A DNA stretch of 64,000 nucleotides from Actinacidiphila sp. DG2A-62 (lineage in GTDB: Bacteria > Actinomycetota > Actinomycetes > Streptomycetales > Streptomycetaceae): NCBI RefSeq assembly GCF_035825295.1, contig NZ_JAYMGI010000002.1, forward strand, positions 5,571,501-5,635,500, written 5' to 3'. A program made the position numbers and the translations under genes. Under the pieces are notes generated by a model, which was not told the DNA's origin, searched no databases, and saw only the letters and a program-made list of their open reading frames with translations. Below, piece by piece: positions 43,675 through 51,042 of this stretch. Position 1 is the stretch's first letter, and each line of letters starts with the position of its first letter.

Positions 43675-45204
43675 ATGACACGACGAACGCACGCGACGCT
43701 GCTGAGCGTGCTGGCACTGATCCTGGGCAGCGGCGCCCTGATCCTCACCACCGCGGGGACCGCGAGCGCCGACCTTCCCGGCACGGTGACGCTGACGCCC
43801 GGCAGCGGCACGCTCACCGACACCCAGCCCCTGTCCCAGGTGTCGGTGTCGGCCCCGTGCCCCGAGCACTACCAGGACTCGCTGAACGTCCTGGTGGCCA
43901 TCCCGGACTTCGGGGACTCCCTCATCGCGTTCGGGCTGACCGACGGGGCGCCCTTCGACGGGTCGACGATCACCGCGCAGGTGCCGCCGGCCGGTCCGGA
44001 CGGCCCGCCGTACGTGAACACCATCGCGGACGCCTTCGGCAACTACGGCGCGACCCCGACCGACGGCGTCTACGCGATCAAGGTGGAGTGCGCGTCGGCC
44101 GACCCGGCCTACACCGACACGCCGACCTTCAGCACCCTGATCGAGATCACCGGCGACGCCTGGGCGGTCAAGAACGCCGCCCCGGCGACGAACACCTCGA
44201 TCAGCGTGGCGGCCTGCCCGGCCGGCCACACCACCGTCAGCAAGAGCTTCACGCTGACGGCCACGGTGCAGCCGAGCAGCGCGGCGGGCAGCGTCCAGTT
44301 CCTGCGCAACGGCGACACCCCCATCGACACCCAGCCGTTGACGGGCGGCTCCGCCACGACGACCGTCCCGGGGATCAGCACCGCCTCGATCCAGAACTAC
44401 AAGGCGGTCTTCACCCCCGACGACCCCGCCGCGTTCACCGCCAGCTCCTCGTCGACGACGACCTACGCCATCCTCGACGAGCCGCAGCTGACCGCGCTCG
44501 ACGACACCGGCAACACCCTGGACGAGTCCCCGACGCTCACCGCCGGGCAGAAGGTCGAGCTGACGGCGGAGGGCTTTCTGCCGTCGGCCACGTCCGCCGC
44601 GGGCGAACCGGTCACCGTCACCCTCGACGGCGCCGCCGGCAGCCTGCCCAAGGGCGCCCCCGACGCCCAGGGCACTGTGAGCAACTACGAGTTCACCGTG
44701 CCCTCGTCGCTGACCGACGGCGCCCACGCGCTGAAGCTGCACGGCGACACCAGCGCCGTCGACCAGACGTTCGCGTTCAGCGTCGGCTCGGGCGGCGACG
44801 GTTCCACCGCCGGCGACAGCTCGGGCGCCACCGCCGGCGACAGCTCCGGGTCCACCGCGGGTTCCACCGCGGGCGACACCGGCGGTGCCGCGTCCGGTGC
44901 CACGGCCGGTTCCACGTCCGGTGCCGCGTCCGGCTCTGGCGCCGGAGACGGTTCGAGCGCCTCCGGCGGCTCCGGGTCCACCGGGGGCGGCGCCTCCGGC
45001 GGCACCGGCGACCTGTCCTCGGGCGGCGCCTCCGGCGGAAGCTCCAGCGGCGGCGGCTCGGGCACGCTCGCGGCGACCGGCGCCGGGGGCGTCGCCTCGC
45101 TCGGCTTCCTCGCCCTCCTCCTGCTGGCCGGCGGCGGCTACGCCGTCCACCGGGTGCGCAGGAACGGCAAGCTGCTGAGCTTCGGCCCGACCCCGCGCGA
45201 CTGA
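43675..45204 (+). CDS. Surface-anchored Ig-like domain protein with LAATG sorting signal, paralogue 2
   Basis: A 509-residue protein. After a signal peptide (ending GTASA) come the same N-terminal domain as paralogue 1 (GTVTLTPGSGTLTDTQPLSQVSVSAPCPEHYQDSLNVLV), an Ig-like repeat (TNTSISVAACPAGHTTVSKSFTLTATVQ) and a third beta-domain. A roughly 90-residue Ser/Gly/Thr/Ala stalk then leads to LAATGAGG, a hydrophobic helix (VASLGFLALLLLAGGGYAV) and a basic tail. LAxTG plus helix plus Arg/Lys is the sorting signal of class E sortases in Streptomyces. The sortase-like gene follows 150 bp downstream. Confidence 0.82.
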   Translation: MTRRTHATLLSVLALILGSGALILTTAGTASADLPGTVTLTPGSGTLTDTQPLSQVSVSAPCPEHYQDSLNVLVAIPDFGDSLIAFGLTDGAPFDGSTITAQVPPAGPDGPPYVNTIADAFGNYGATPTDGVYAIKVECASADPAYTDTPTFSTLIEITGDAWAVKNAAPATNTSISVAACPAGHTTVSKSFTLTATVQPSSAAGSVQFLRNGDTPIDTQPLTGGSATTTVPGISTASIQNYKAVFTPDDPAAFTASSSSTTTYAILDEPQLTALDDTGNTLDESPTLTAGQKVELTAEGFLPSATSAAGEPVTVTLDGAAGSLPKGAPDAQGTVSNYEFTVPSSLTDGAHALKLHGDTSAVDQTFAFSVGSGGDGSTAGDSSGATAGDSSGSTAGSTAGDTGGAASGATAGSTSGAASGSGAGDGSSASGGSGSTGGGASGGTGDLSSGGASGGSSSGGGSGTLAATGAGGVASLGFLALLLLAGGGYAVHRVRRNGKLLSFGPTPRD

Positions 45205-45357
45205 CCGCGCGACGGACCACGCGACGGACCGCGCGCACCCGTCGGCTCGCGGCGGGCGGGGCGTGCCGCACCCGGCAGCCCGCCCCGCCCAGCCGCATCG
45301 AGCCCGCATCGACCCCGCATCGAGCTCGCCCCGACCCCGCACCGAAGGAGCGCACCC

Positions 45358-46285
45358 GTGGCCGTCCTGTCACCGACCCACGAGACGGCCGAGCCGCCGC
45401 CGCGCAGTCCCCGCGGGCCCGAGCCGCCGGCGCCCGCGCGACCGGGCCCCGACCTGCGGTTCGTCGTCCCCGGCGCGGCGCTGACCGTGCTGGCCGCGCT
45501 GCTGCTCGGCTTCGTGGTGAACCTGACCGTGCTCGGCCACATCGAGCACGCCCGCGCCCAGCAGAGCGGCTACGGCCGGCTGCGCGCCGAACTCGCGCTC
45601 GGCACCGCGCCGGTGGGCCGCTACGACGACCACGGCAGGCAGGTGGCCGGCGGCGCCCCGGTGGCCGTCCTGCACATCAAGGCGATCGGCCTGCGCGAGG
45701 TGGTCTTCCAGGGCACCACCTCCGGGGTGCTCATGGCGGGGCCCGGCCACCGCAGGGACACCCCGATGCCCGGCCAGCCCGGCACCAGCATCATCATGGG
45801 CCGCCAGTGGGGCTACGGCAGCCCCTTCAACCACCTCGACGAGCTGCGCGCCGGCGACCCCATCACGGTCACCACCGGCCAGGGACAGCAGCGGTACCAG
45901 GTGACCGGCATCCGCCGGGCCGGCGACCCGGCGCCCGCGCCGCCCGGCGGCGGGCAGGGCAGGCTCGTCCTCATGACCGCCACCGGCGGCCTCTACACCC
46001 CGCGCGCGATGCTGCGGGTCGACGCCCAGCTGGTCAGCCCGGCCCAGCCGGCGCCCCGCCGGCGGCGGACTCACCCCGGCCGAACAGCCGCTGGCCGGCG
46101 ACGAGTCGGCGTGGCTGCCGGTCATGCTCTGGCTCCAGGGCCTGCTGCTGGTCACGGTGGTGATCACCTGGTCGTTCCGCCGCTGGGGCCGCTGGCAGAC
46201 CTGGATCTGCGGCCTGCCGGTGCTGACCGCGGTCGTCGTCGGGCTGTCCGGCTCCGCCGCCCGCCTGCTGCCCAACCTGCTCTGA
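45358..46285 (+). CDS. Sortase-fold membrane protein lacking usual catalytic residues, frameshifted as read
   Basis: N-terminal Pro-rich cytoplasmic part, one helix (VVPGAALTVLAALLLGFVVNLTV), then a sortase domain alignable with class E enzymes. VLHIKAIGLREVVFQGTT, GPGHRRDTPMPGQPGTSIIMG and YGSPFNHLDELRAGDPITV are well conserved. Where catalytic enzymes have GHR the sequence is GRQ, and where they have TLTTC it is VLMTA, so both His and Cys are missing. The frame breaks at 46054-46057, where one extra C in CCCC separates it from GLTPAEQPLAGDESAW and two C-terminal helices ending LLPNLL at 46285. As a sortase relative it sits next to an LAATG protein but probably binds rather than cleaves. Confidence 0.8.
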
Positions 46286-46293
46286 CCGCCCCC

Positions 46294-46329
46294 GTCACCG
46301 GGCCCGGCGCCGCCGCCCGGCCCGGTGAC
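46294..46329 (+). terminator. Hairpin between sortase-like gene and pstB
   Basis: Arms GTCACCGGG (46294-46302) and CCCGGTGAC (46321-46329) pair perfectly, with further GC pairing inside. It could reduce but need not block transcription into pstB. Confidence 0.5.
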
Positions 46330-46366
46330 CGAGCGACGTCTCACCGCCCGACGACAAGGACTTTCG

Positions 46367-47212
46367 ATGTCAGCAACCGACGAGACCGTACAGCTGCCGC
46401 CCGTGCCCGCCGGGGGACCGGAGGGACCGGCGGCACGCCCCGCCACCCTGGACGCCCGCGAGGTGTCCGCCTGGTTCGGCGACCGCAAGGTCCTCGACCG
46501 GGTCTCGCTGACCATGCCGGCGAAGGTCGTCACCGCGCTCATCGGCCCCTCGGGCTGCGGCAAGTCGACCTTCCTGCGCATCCTGAACCGGATGCACGAG
46601 CTGGTCGGCTCCGCGTCCCTGGCCGGCGAGGTGCTGCTGGACGGCGAGGACATCTACGACCGCGGCCGCCGCATCACCCACGCCCGCCGCGAGATCGGCA
46701 TGGTCTTCCAGAAGCCCAACCCGTTCCCCGCGATGTCCATCTACGACAACGTGCTGGCCGGCCTGAAGATGAACGGCGTCAAGGCGAGCCGGGAGGAGCG
46801 CGACGACCTGGTGGAGGAGTGCCTGGCCAAGGCGGGGCTGTGGAAGGAGGTGCGGGACCGGCTGCGGCAGCCGGGCGGCGCGCTCTCCGGCGGTCAGCAG
46901 CAGCGGCTGTGCATCGCCCGGTCCCTGGCGGTGCGGCCGAAGGTGCTGCTGATGGACGAGCCCTGCTCGGCGCTGGACCCGACCTCGACGCGGCGGATCG
47001 AGCAGACGATCGGCGAGCTGAGCCAGGACGTGACGATCGTGATCGTCACCCACAACATGCAGCAGGCGGCCCGTGTCTCCGACCAGTGCGCGTTCTTCCT
47101 CGCCGAGCAGGGGACGCCGGGCGTGATCGTCGAACACGGGCCCACCGCGACGATGTTCGACCACCCGCAGGACCCCCGTACCTCGGACTACGTCAACGGC
47201 CGCTTCGGCTGA
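46367..47212 (+). CDS. pstB: Phosphate-type ABC transporter ATPase PstB
   Basis: ATPase of the Pst-type importer, 281 residues from ATG 46367. All motifs are intact: Walker A GPSGCGKS, Q-loop VFQKPNPFPAMSIYDNV, signature LSGGQQQRLCIARSLA, Walker B VLLMDEPCSALDPTS, and H-loop IVIVTHNMQQAARVSD. The NPFPAMSIYDNV stretch is characteristic of PstB rather than other ABC ATPases. It closes the block opened by pstC and pstA, but is separated from them by the binding-protein, Ig-like and sortase-like genes, an unusual gene order. No phoU follows. Confidence 0.93.
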   Translation: MSATDETVQLPPVPAGGPEGPAARPATLDAREVSAWFGDRKVLDRVSLTMPAKVVTALIGPSGCGKSTFLRILNRMHELVGSASLAGEVLLDGEDIYDRGRRITHARREIGMVFQKPNPFPAMSIYDNVLAGLKMNGVKASREERDDLVEECLAKAGLWKEVRDRLRQPGGALSGGQQQRLCIARSLAVRPKVLLMDEPCSALDPTSTRRIEQTIGELSQDVTIVIVTHNMQQAARVSDQCAFFLAEQGTPGVIVEHGPTATMFDHPQDPRTSDYVNGRFG

Positions 47213-47273
47213 GCGGGGCGGCCCGGCGGCTCCGGGCGGCCCGGCGGCTTCGGGCTGCGGCACGCCCCGGGGC

Positions 47274-48962
47274 TCAGAGTCCGGCCGCCTCGGCGAGGTC
47301 GGCCTTCAGGGCGGACAGGACGCCGGTCGCCGTCTCGCGGGCCGCCGGGAGGCCGGCGGCGGGGGAGACGACGACCTCCAGGTAGCACTTGAGCTTGGGC
47401 TCGGTCCCGGAGGGGCGGACCACGACGCGGGCCGACTCGACGTCCTGGCCGGCCAGGCGGTAGCGCAGGCCGTCGGTGGGCGGCAGGCCGCCCACGCCCT
47501 CGCGCAGGTCCTCCGCGGAGGTGACGTCGAGGCCGGCCAGCCGGGCCGGGGGCCGCGCCCGCAGCCGGGCCATCGCCGCGCCGATCAGCTCCAGGTCCGC
47601 GACCCGCACCGAGAGCTGGTCGGTGGCGTGCAGGCCGTGGGCGAGCGCCAGGTCGTCCAGCAGGTCGGCGAGCCCGCGGCCCTCCGCCTTCAGCGCCGCG
47701 GTCAGCTCGGCGACCAGCAGCGCCGCCGTCACGCCGTCCTTGTCCCGGACGCCGTCCGGGTCCACGCAGTAGCCGAGCGCCTCCTCGTAGCCGTAGCGCA
47801 GGCCCGGCACCCGGGCGATCCACTTGAAGCCGGTCAGCGTGTCCTCGTGGCGGAGCCCGGCTGCCGCGGCGATGCGCGAGAGCAGCGAGGACGACACGAT
47901 GCTCGCGGCGAACACGTCCCGGCCCGGCTCGGCCGCCCCGGTGCGCACCAGGTGTGCGGCGAGCAGCGCGCCCAGCTCGTCGCCGCGCAGCATCCGCCAG
48001 CCGGCCTCGGCGGCCGGGTCGGGCACGGCGGCGGCGCAGCGGTCGGCGTCCGGGTCGTTGGCGATCACCACGTCCGGCGCGGGGGAGCCGTCCGCGGCCG
48101 CGCGGGCCGCCGCCTCCCGCGCGGTGGCGAACGCCAGGTCCATCGCGCCGGGCTCCTCGGGGTTGGGGAACGCCACCGTCGGGAAGTCCGGGTCGGGCGC
48201 GGCCTGCCGCTCCACCCGCAGCGGCGCGGCGAACCCGGCCCGCGCGAAGGCCGCGTCCAGCGTCTCCATGCCCACGCCGTGCATCGGCGTGTAGACGACG
48301 GACAGCTCCCGGGGGCCGCCCGGGCGCACCACGGCCGCGGCCCGGTCGAGGTACGCCTCCAGGACGTCGTCGCCGAGCACCCGCCAGGCGCCGTCCGCCG
48401 CGCGCGGCACCTCGTCCAGCGGCCCGACGGCCGCGATCCGCGCGGCGATCTCGGCGTCGGCGGGCGGCACGATCTGCGAGCCGTCGCCGAGGTAGACCTT
48501 GTAGCCGTTGTCCTGCGGCGGGTTGTGGCTCGCGGTGACCATCACACCGGCCGCGGCCCCCAGGCGCCGGATCGCGTACGCGAGCACCGGCGTCGGCAGC
48601 GGACGCGGCAGCAGCGCCGCCGTCAGGCCCGCGCCCGTGACCACCGCGGCGGTGTCCCGCGCGAAGTCGTACGACATGTGCCGCGCGTCGTAGCCGATCA
48701 CCACCAGGCCGCCGCCGCGGGACCCGAGGTACGCGGCCAGGCCGGCCGCGGCGCGGATCACCACCGCGCGGTTCATCCGCATCGGGCCGCCGCCGAGCGC
48801 GCCGCGCAGGCCGGCGGTGCCGAACTGGAGCGTGCCGGCGAAGCGTTCGGCCAGCTCGGCGTCCGCGCCGGCCGCGACGAGGGCCTCCAGCTCCGCGCGG
48901 GTCCGCGGGTCGGGGTCCTCCGCGATCCAGGCGGTCACCCGGCGCAGCAGCTCGTCGTCCAT
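47274..48962 (-). CDS. Phosphosugar mutase (phosphomannomutase/phosphoglucomutase family; probable phosphopentomutase)
   Basis: A 562-residue alpha-D-phosphohexomutase family enzyme. The phosphoserine loop VMVTASHNPPQDNGYKVY, metal-binding VVIANDPDADRCA, sugar-binding TGFKWIARVPG and GYEEALGY, and phosphate-binding RPSGTEPKLK are all present. The long form resembles PGM2-type enzymes that include phosphopentomutases. It is convergent with pstB and lies next to purine nucleoside phosphorylase. In a nucleoside pathway a mutase converting (deoxy)ribose 1-phosphate to the 5-phosphate is needed between phosphorylases and deoC, so I favour that role; the sequence alone does not prove it. Confidence 0.9.
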   Translation of the reverse strand: MDDELLRRVTAWIAEDPDPRTRAELEALVAAGADAELAERFAGTLQFGTAGLRGALGGGPMRMNRAVVIRAAAGLAAYLGSRGGGLVVIGYDARHMSYDFARDTAAVVTGAGLTAALLPRPLPTPVLAYAIRRLGAAAGVMVTASHNPPQDNGYKVYLGDGSQIVPPADAEIAARIAAVGPLDEVPRAADGAWRVLGDDVLEAYLDRAAAVVRPGGPRELSVVYTPMHGVGMETLDAAFARAGFAAPLRVERQAAPDPDFPTVAFPNPEEPGAMDLAFATAREAAARAAADGSPAPDVVIANDPDADRCAAAVPDPAAEAGWRMLRGDELGALLAAHLVRTGAAEPGRDVFAASIVSSSLLSRIAAAAGLRHEDTLTGFKWIARVPGLRYGYEEALGYCVDPDGVRDKDGVTAALLVAELTAALKAEGRGLADLLDDLALAHGLHATDQLSVRVADLELIGAAMARLRARPPARLAGLDVTSAEDLREGVGGLPPTDGLRYRLAGQDVESARVVVRPSGTEPKLKCYLEVVVSPAAGLPAARETATGVLSALKADLAEAAGL

Positions 48963-48999
48963 CGGTCAACCTCCGGTGGTGGTAGGGGGTGTCCGGCCG

Positions 49000-49140
49000 G
49001 TCCGCCCGCTGTCCGTCTCCCGCCCGGCGTCCGGCGTCCGGTTCCCGTCCGGCGTCCGGCGTCCGGTTCCCGTCCGGCGTCCGGCGTCCGTCTCCTGCCC
49101 GGCGTCCGGCTCGCGTCCCGGCGGCCGGCTCCCGGCTCCT
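49000..49140. repeat. Tandem repeats between phosphomutase and punA
   Basis: The motif GCGTCCGG occurs many times, arranged in a higher-order unit of about 30 bp (GTCCGGCGTCCGGTTCCC) repeated three to four times around 49025-49100. It is intergenic between two minus-strand genes and probably arose by slippage. Confidence 0.65.
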
Positions 49141-49177
49141 GTCCGGTGTACGGCGGCGCGCGGCCGGCCGCGGGACC

Positions 49178-49987
49178 TCAGAGGCGGTCGAGCACCTGGC
49201 CGAGCAGCGCGCCCATCCGCGTCGCCGACTCGCGGCCGGCTTCGAGGACTTCCTCGTGGTTGAGCGGCGCGCCGGTCATGCCGGCGGCGAGGTTGGTGAC
49301 CAGCGAGACGCCGAGCACCTCCGCGCCGGCCTCGCGCGCGGCGATCGCCTCCAGCGCGGTGGACATGCCGACCAGGTCGCCGCCTATCGCGCGGACCATC
49401 CCGATCTCGGCCGGCGTCTCGTAGTGCGGGCCGGGCAGCTGGACGTAGACGCCCTCCTCCAGGGAGGGGTCGACCTCCTTGCACAGCGCGCGCAGCCGCG
49501 GCGAGTACAGGTCGGTGAGGTCGACGAAGCGGGCGCCGGAGATCGGCGAGGTCGCGGTCATGTTGATGTGGTCGCTGATCAGCACCGGCTGGCCGGGGCG
49601 GAAGCCGGGGCGCAGGCCGCCGCAGCCGTTGGTGAGCACCACCGTCTTGCACCCCGCGGCCACCGCGGTGCGCACGCCGTGCACGACGGCGGCCACGCCG
49701 CGGTCCTCGTACAGGTGGGTGCGGCCGAGGTAGACCAGCGCGCGGACGCCTCCGACGGTGACCGACCGCACCCGGCCGGCGTGGCCGGCGACGCCGGGGG
49801 GCGGGAAGCCGGGCAGGTCGGTGACCGGGAACTCGTGGTCGGGGGCGCCCAGCCCGTCGGCGGCGGGCACCCAGCCCGAGCCCAGCACGAGGGCCACGTC
49901 GTGGGTCCCGGCGCCGGTCAGCTCGCGCAGGCGGGCGGCGGCGGCGTCGGCCGCGGCGTAGGGATCGGGGTTTGCGGAAGCGTTCAC
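49178..49987 (-). CDS. punA: Purine nucleoside phosphorylase
   Basis: Cleaves inosine and guanosine (and deoxy forms) with phosphate to the base and (deoxy)ribose 1-phosphate. The 269-residue protein has the trimeric PNP signatures VALVLGSGWVP, the phosphate-site GRTHLYED, VVLTNGCGGLRPGF, HINMTATSP, QLPGPHYETPAEI, and GMSTALEAIAAREAG. GTG 49987 is the start. It lies downstream of adenosine deaminase in pathway terms and has the shared perfect operator 25 bp upstream. It is followed on the same strand by the phosphomutase, with repeats between. Confidence 0.94.
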   Translation of the reverse strand: MNASANPDPYAAADAAAARLRELTGAGTHDVALVLGSGWVPAADGLGAPDHEFPVTDLPGFPPPGVAGHAGRVRSVTVGGVRALVYLGRTHLYEDRGVAAVVHGVRTAVAAGCKTVVLTNGCGGLRPGFRPGQPVLISDHINMTATSPISGARFVDLTDLYSPRLRALCKEVDPSLEEGVYVQLPGPHYETPAEIGMVRAIGGDLVGMSTALEAIAAREAGAEVLGVSLVTNLAAGMTGAPLNHEEVLEAGRESATRMGALLGQVLDRL

Positions 49988-50011
49988 GCGATGAGGGTAG
50001 CTTGTCGGGGC

Positions 50012-50023
50012 CTACGCGCGTAG
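50012..50023. promoter_or_regulatory. CTACGCGCGTAG operator before purine nucleoside phosphorylase
   Basis: A perfect 12-bp palindrome (extended to CCTACGCGCGTAGACGGG) 25 bp upstream of the GTG start on the minus strand. A half-site TCTACGC follows at 50029. Same motif as at add, deoC and the nucleoside ABC genes. Confidence 0.78.
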
Positions 50024-50099
50024 ACGGGTCTACGCTGCGGCGTCGTGAAATCGGGTCTTCGTACGATTGACGTCACCCGTCAGGCCGCCCCCACCCGGG

Positions 50100-50440
50100 T
50101 GGCCGTCAGCCTCGCGCTGGGCGTTGCCCCCCCGTCACCCCGGCGCTGGGCGTTGCCCCCCAGGGAAGCGGGCCGCGTGTACGCCGGACGCCGGCCCCCC
50201 CGGGGCGCGGGCTGCGTCGACGCTGGACGTCAGCACTTCAGGGGGGCGGGGAACTGCGCGACAAGCCACCCACCGGGCCGGTGGTCCTGGGGGTACCTCC
50301 CAGGCGGAGCTCTGGGGGAGATCCGAACAGCCCCTTCGGGACGGTGACGACCTGCGGGCCGCTGGGGGTACCTCCCAGGCGAAGCTCTGGGGGAGGTTGC
50401 TCGCGCCGTTCCCCGCGCCCCTGAAAAACACGCCCAGCGC
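50100..50440. repeat. Dispersed palindromic intergenic repeat, copy 2 (inverted, with internal duplication)
   Basis: The core at 50241-50421 is the reverse complement of copy 1 at 419-570, sharing terminal arms, the CTGGGAGGTA hairpin block, the CGACCTGCGGGCC block and the outer GCGTCGACGCTGG flank. It differs by an extra copy of the CCTCCCAGGCGGAGCTCTGG hairpin block, making two. Ahead of it GGCGCTGGGCGTTGCCCCCC is duplicated at 50113-50162. No gene is supportable in the whole gap between punA and the cyclotransferase gene. Confidence 0.72.
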
Positions 50441-50521
50441 CGAGCCGGCCGGGGCCGGGCGCAGCCCGGGGAGCGGGGGAGCGGCGCGCCGCTGGGAACG
50501 GGGCCACGCCCGGCGTGAGGA

Positions 50522-50959
50522 TCAGCAAGGGCGCTTGCGGAGCTCCATGACGTAATCGTGCGGCGCCCCCGCCGACTCCGCCGCGTCCGCGACCTCGCCC
50601 AGATACCGCGCCGAGGGCAACCCGCCCTCGTAGTCGTTGAGCACGTAGAGCCACGCCGCCAGATCGCCCTCCAGGCTGTGCACGCGGACCGTGGCGCGCC
50701 GGTACATCCCCAGCGGCACGCCCTCCCAGCGGTCCATCGACTCCTCGTCCACCGGCGCGATCTCGTAGAGCCCGACGAAGACCTGCCCGGCCGGGTCCTC
50801 CACCACCGTGGCGAGCGCGCCCTCCCAGCCCATCTGCTCGCCGCCGAAGGTCAGCCGCCAGCCCTGCAGCCACCCGGTGCCGCGCAGCGGTGAGTGCGGG
50901 GCGCGGCGGGTCATCAGCCGCGCGTCGAGATTGGTTCCGTAGGCGGCGTAGAGCGACAT
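50522..50959 (-). CDS. Gamma-glutamylcyclotransferase-like protein
   Basis: A 145-residue protein with the GGCT fold: SLYAAYGTNLDARLMTRRAPHSPLRGTGWLQGWRLTFGG carries the YGSN-like substrate loop (here YGTN). ALATVVEDPAGQVFVGLYEI precedes the acidic DEESMDRWEGVPLGMYRR region that would supply the catalytic Glu. ATG 50959 is chosen over the frame extending to 51043, which overlaps the divergent flavoprotein gene. Such proteins cleave gamma-glutamyl peptides or act on modified amines; specificity is unknown. Confidence 0.85.
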   Translation of the reverse strand: MSLYAAYGTNLDARLMTRRAPHSPLRGTGWLQGWRLTFGGEQMGWEGALATVVEDPAGQVFVGLYEIAPVDEESMDRWEGVPLGMYRRATVRVHSLEGDLAAWLYVLNDYEGGLPSARYLGEVADAAESAGAPHDYVMELRKRPC

Positions 50960-51042
50960 GGACACGAGCGTAAGGCAGCGGCCCCGCCCCGGTGCGGCGG
51001 CGCCGCGCCCCCTGGACGCGAGCGCTTGGCGCGTGCGGGACA

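Noticed and set aside
34191..47212. Canonical phosphate pst operon
   Set aside because: Gene order and content differ: no lipoprotein PstS, no phoU, pstB separated by 10 kb, plus sortase-like and Ig-like genes. A standard pstSCAB is expected elsewhere in the genome.
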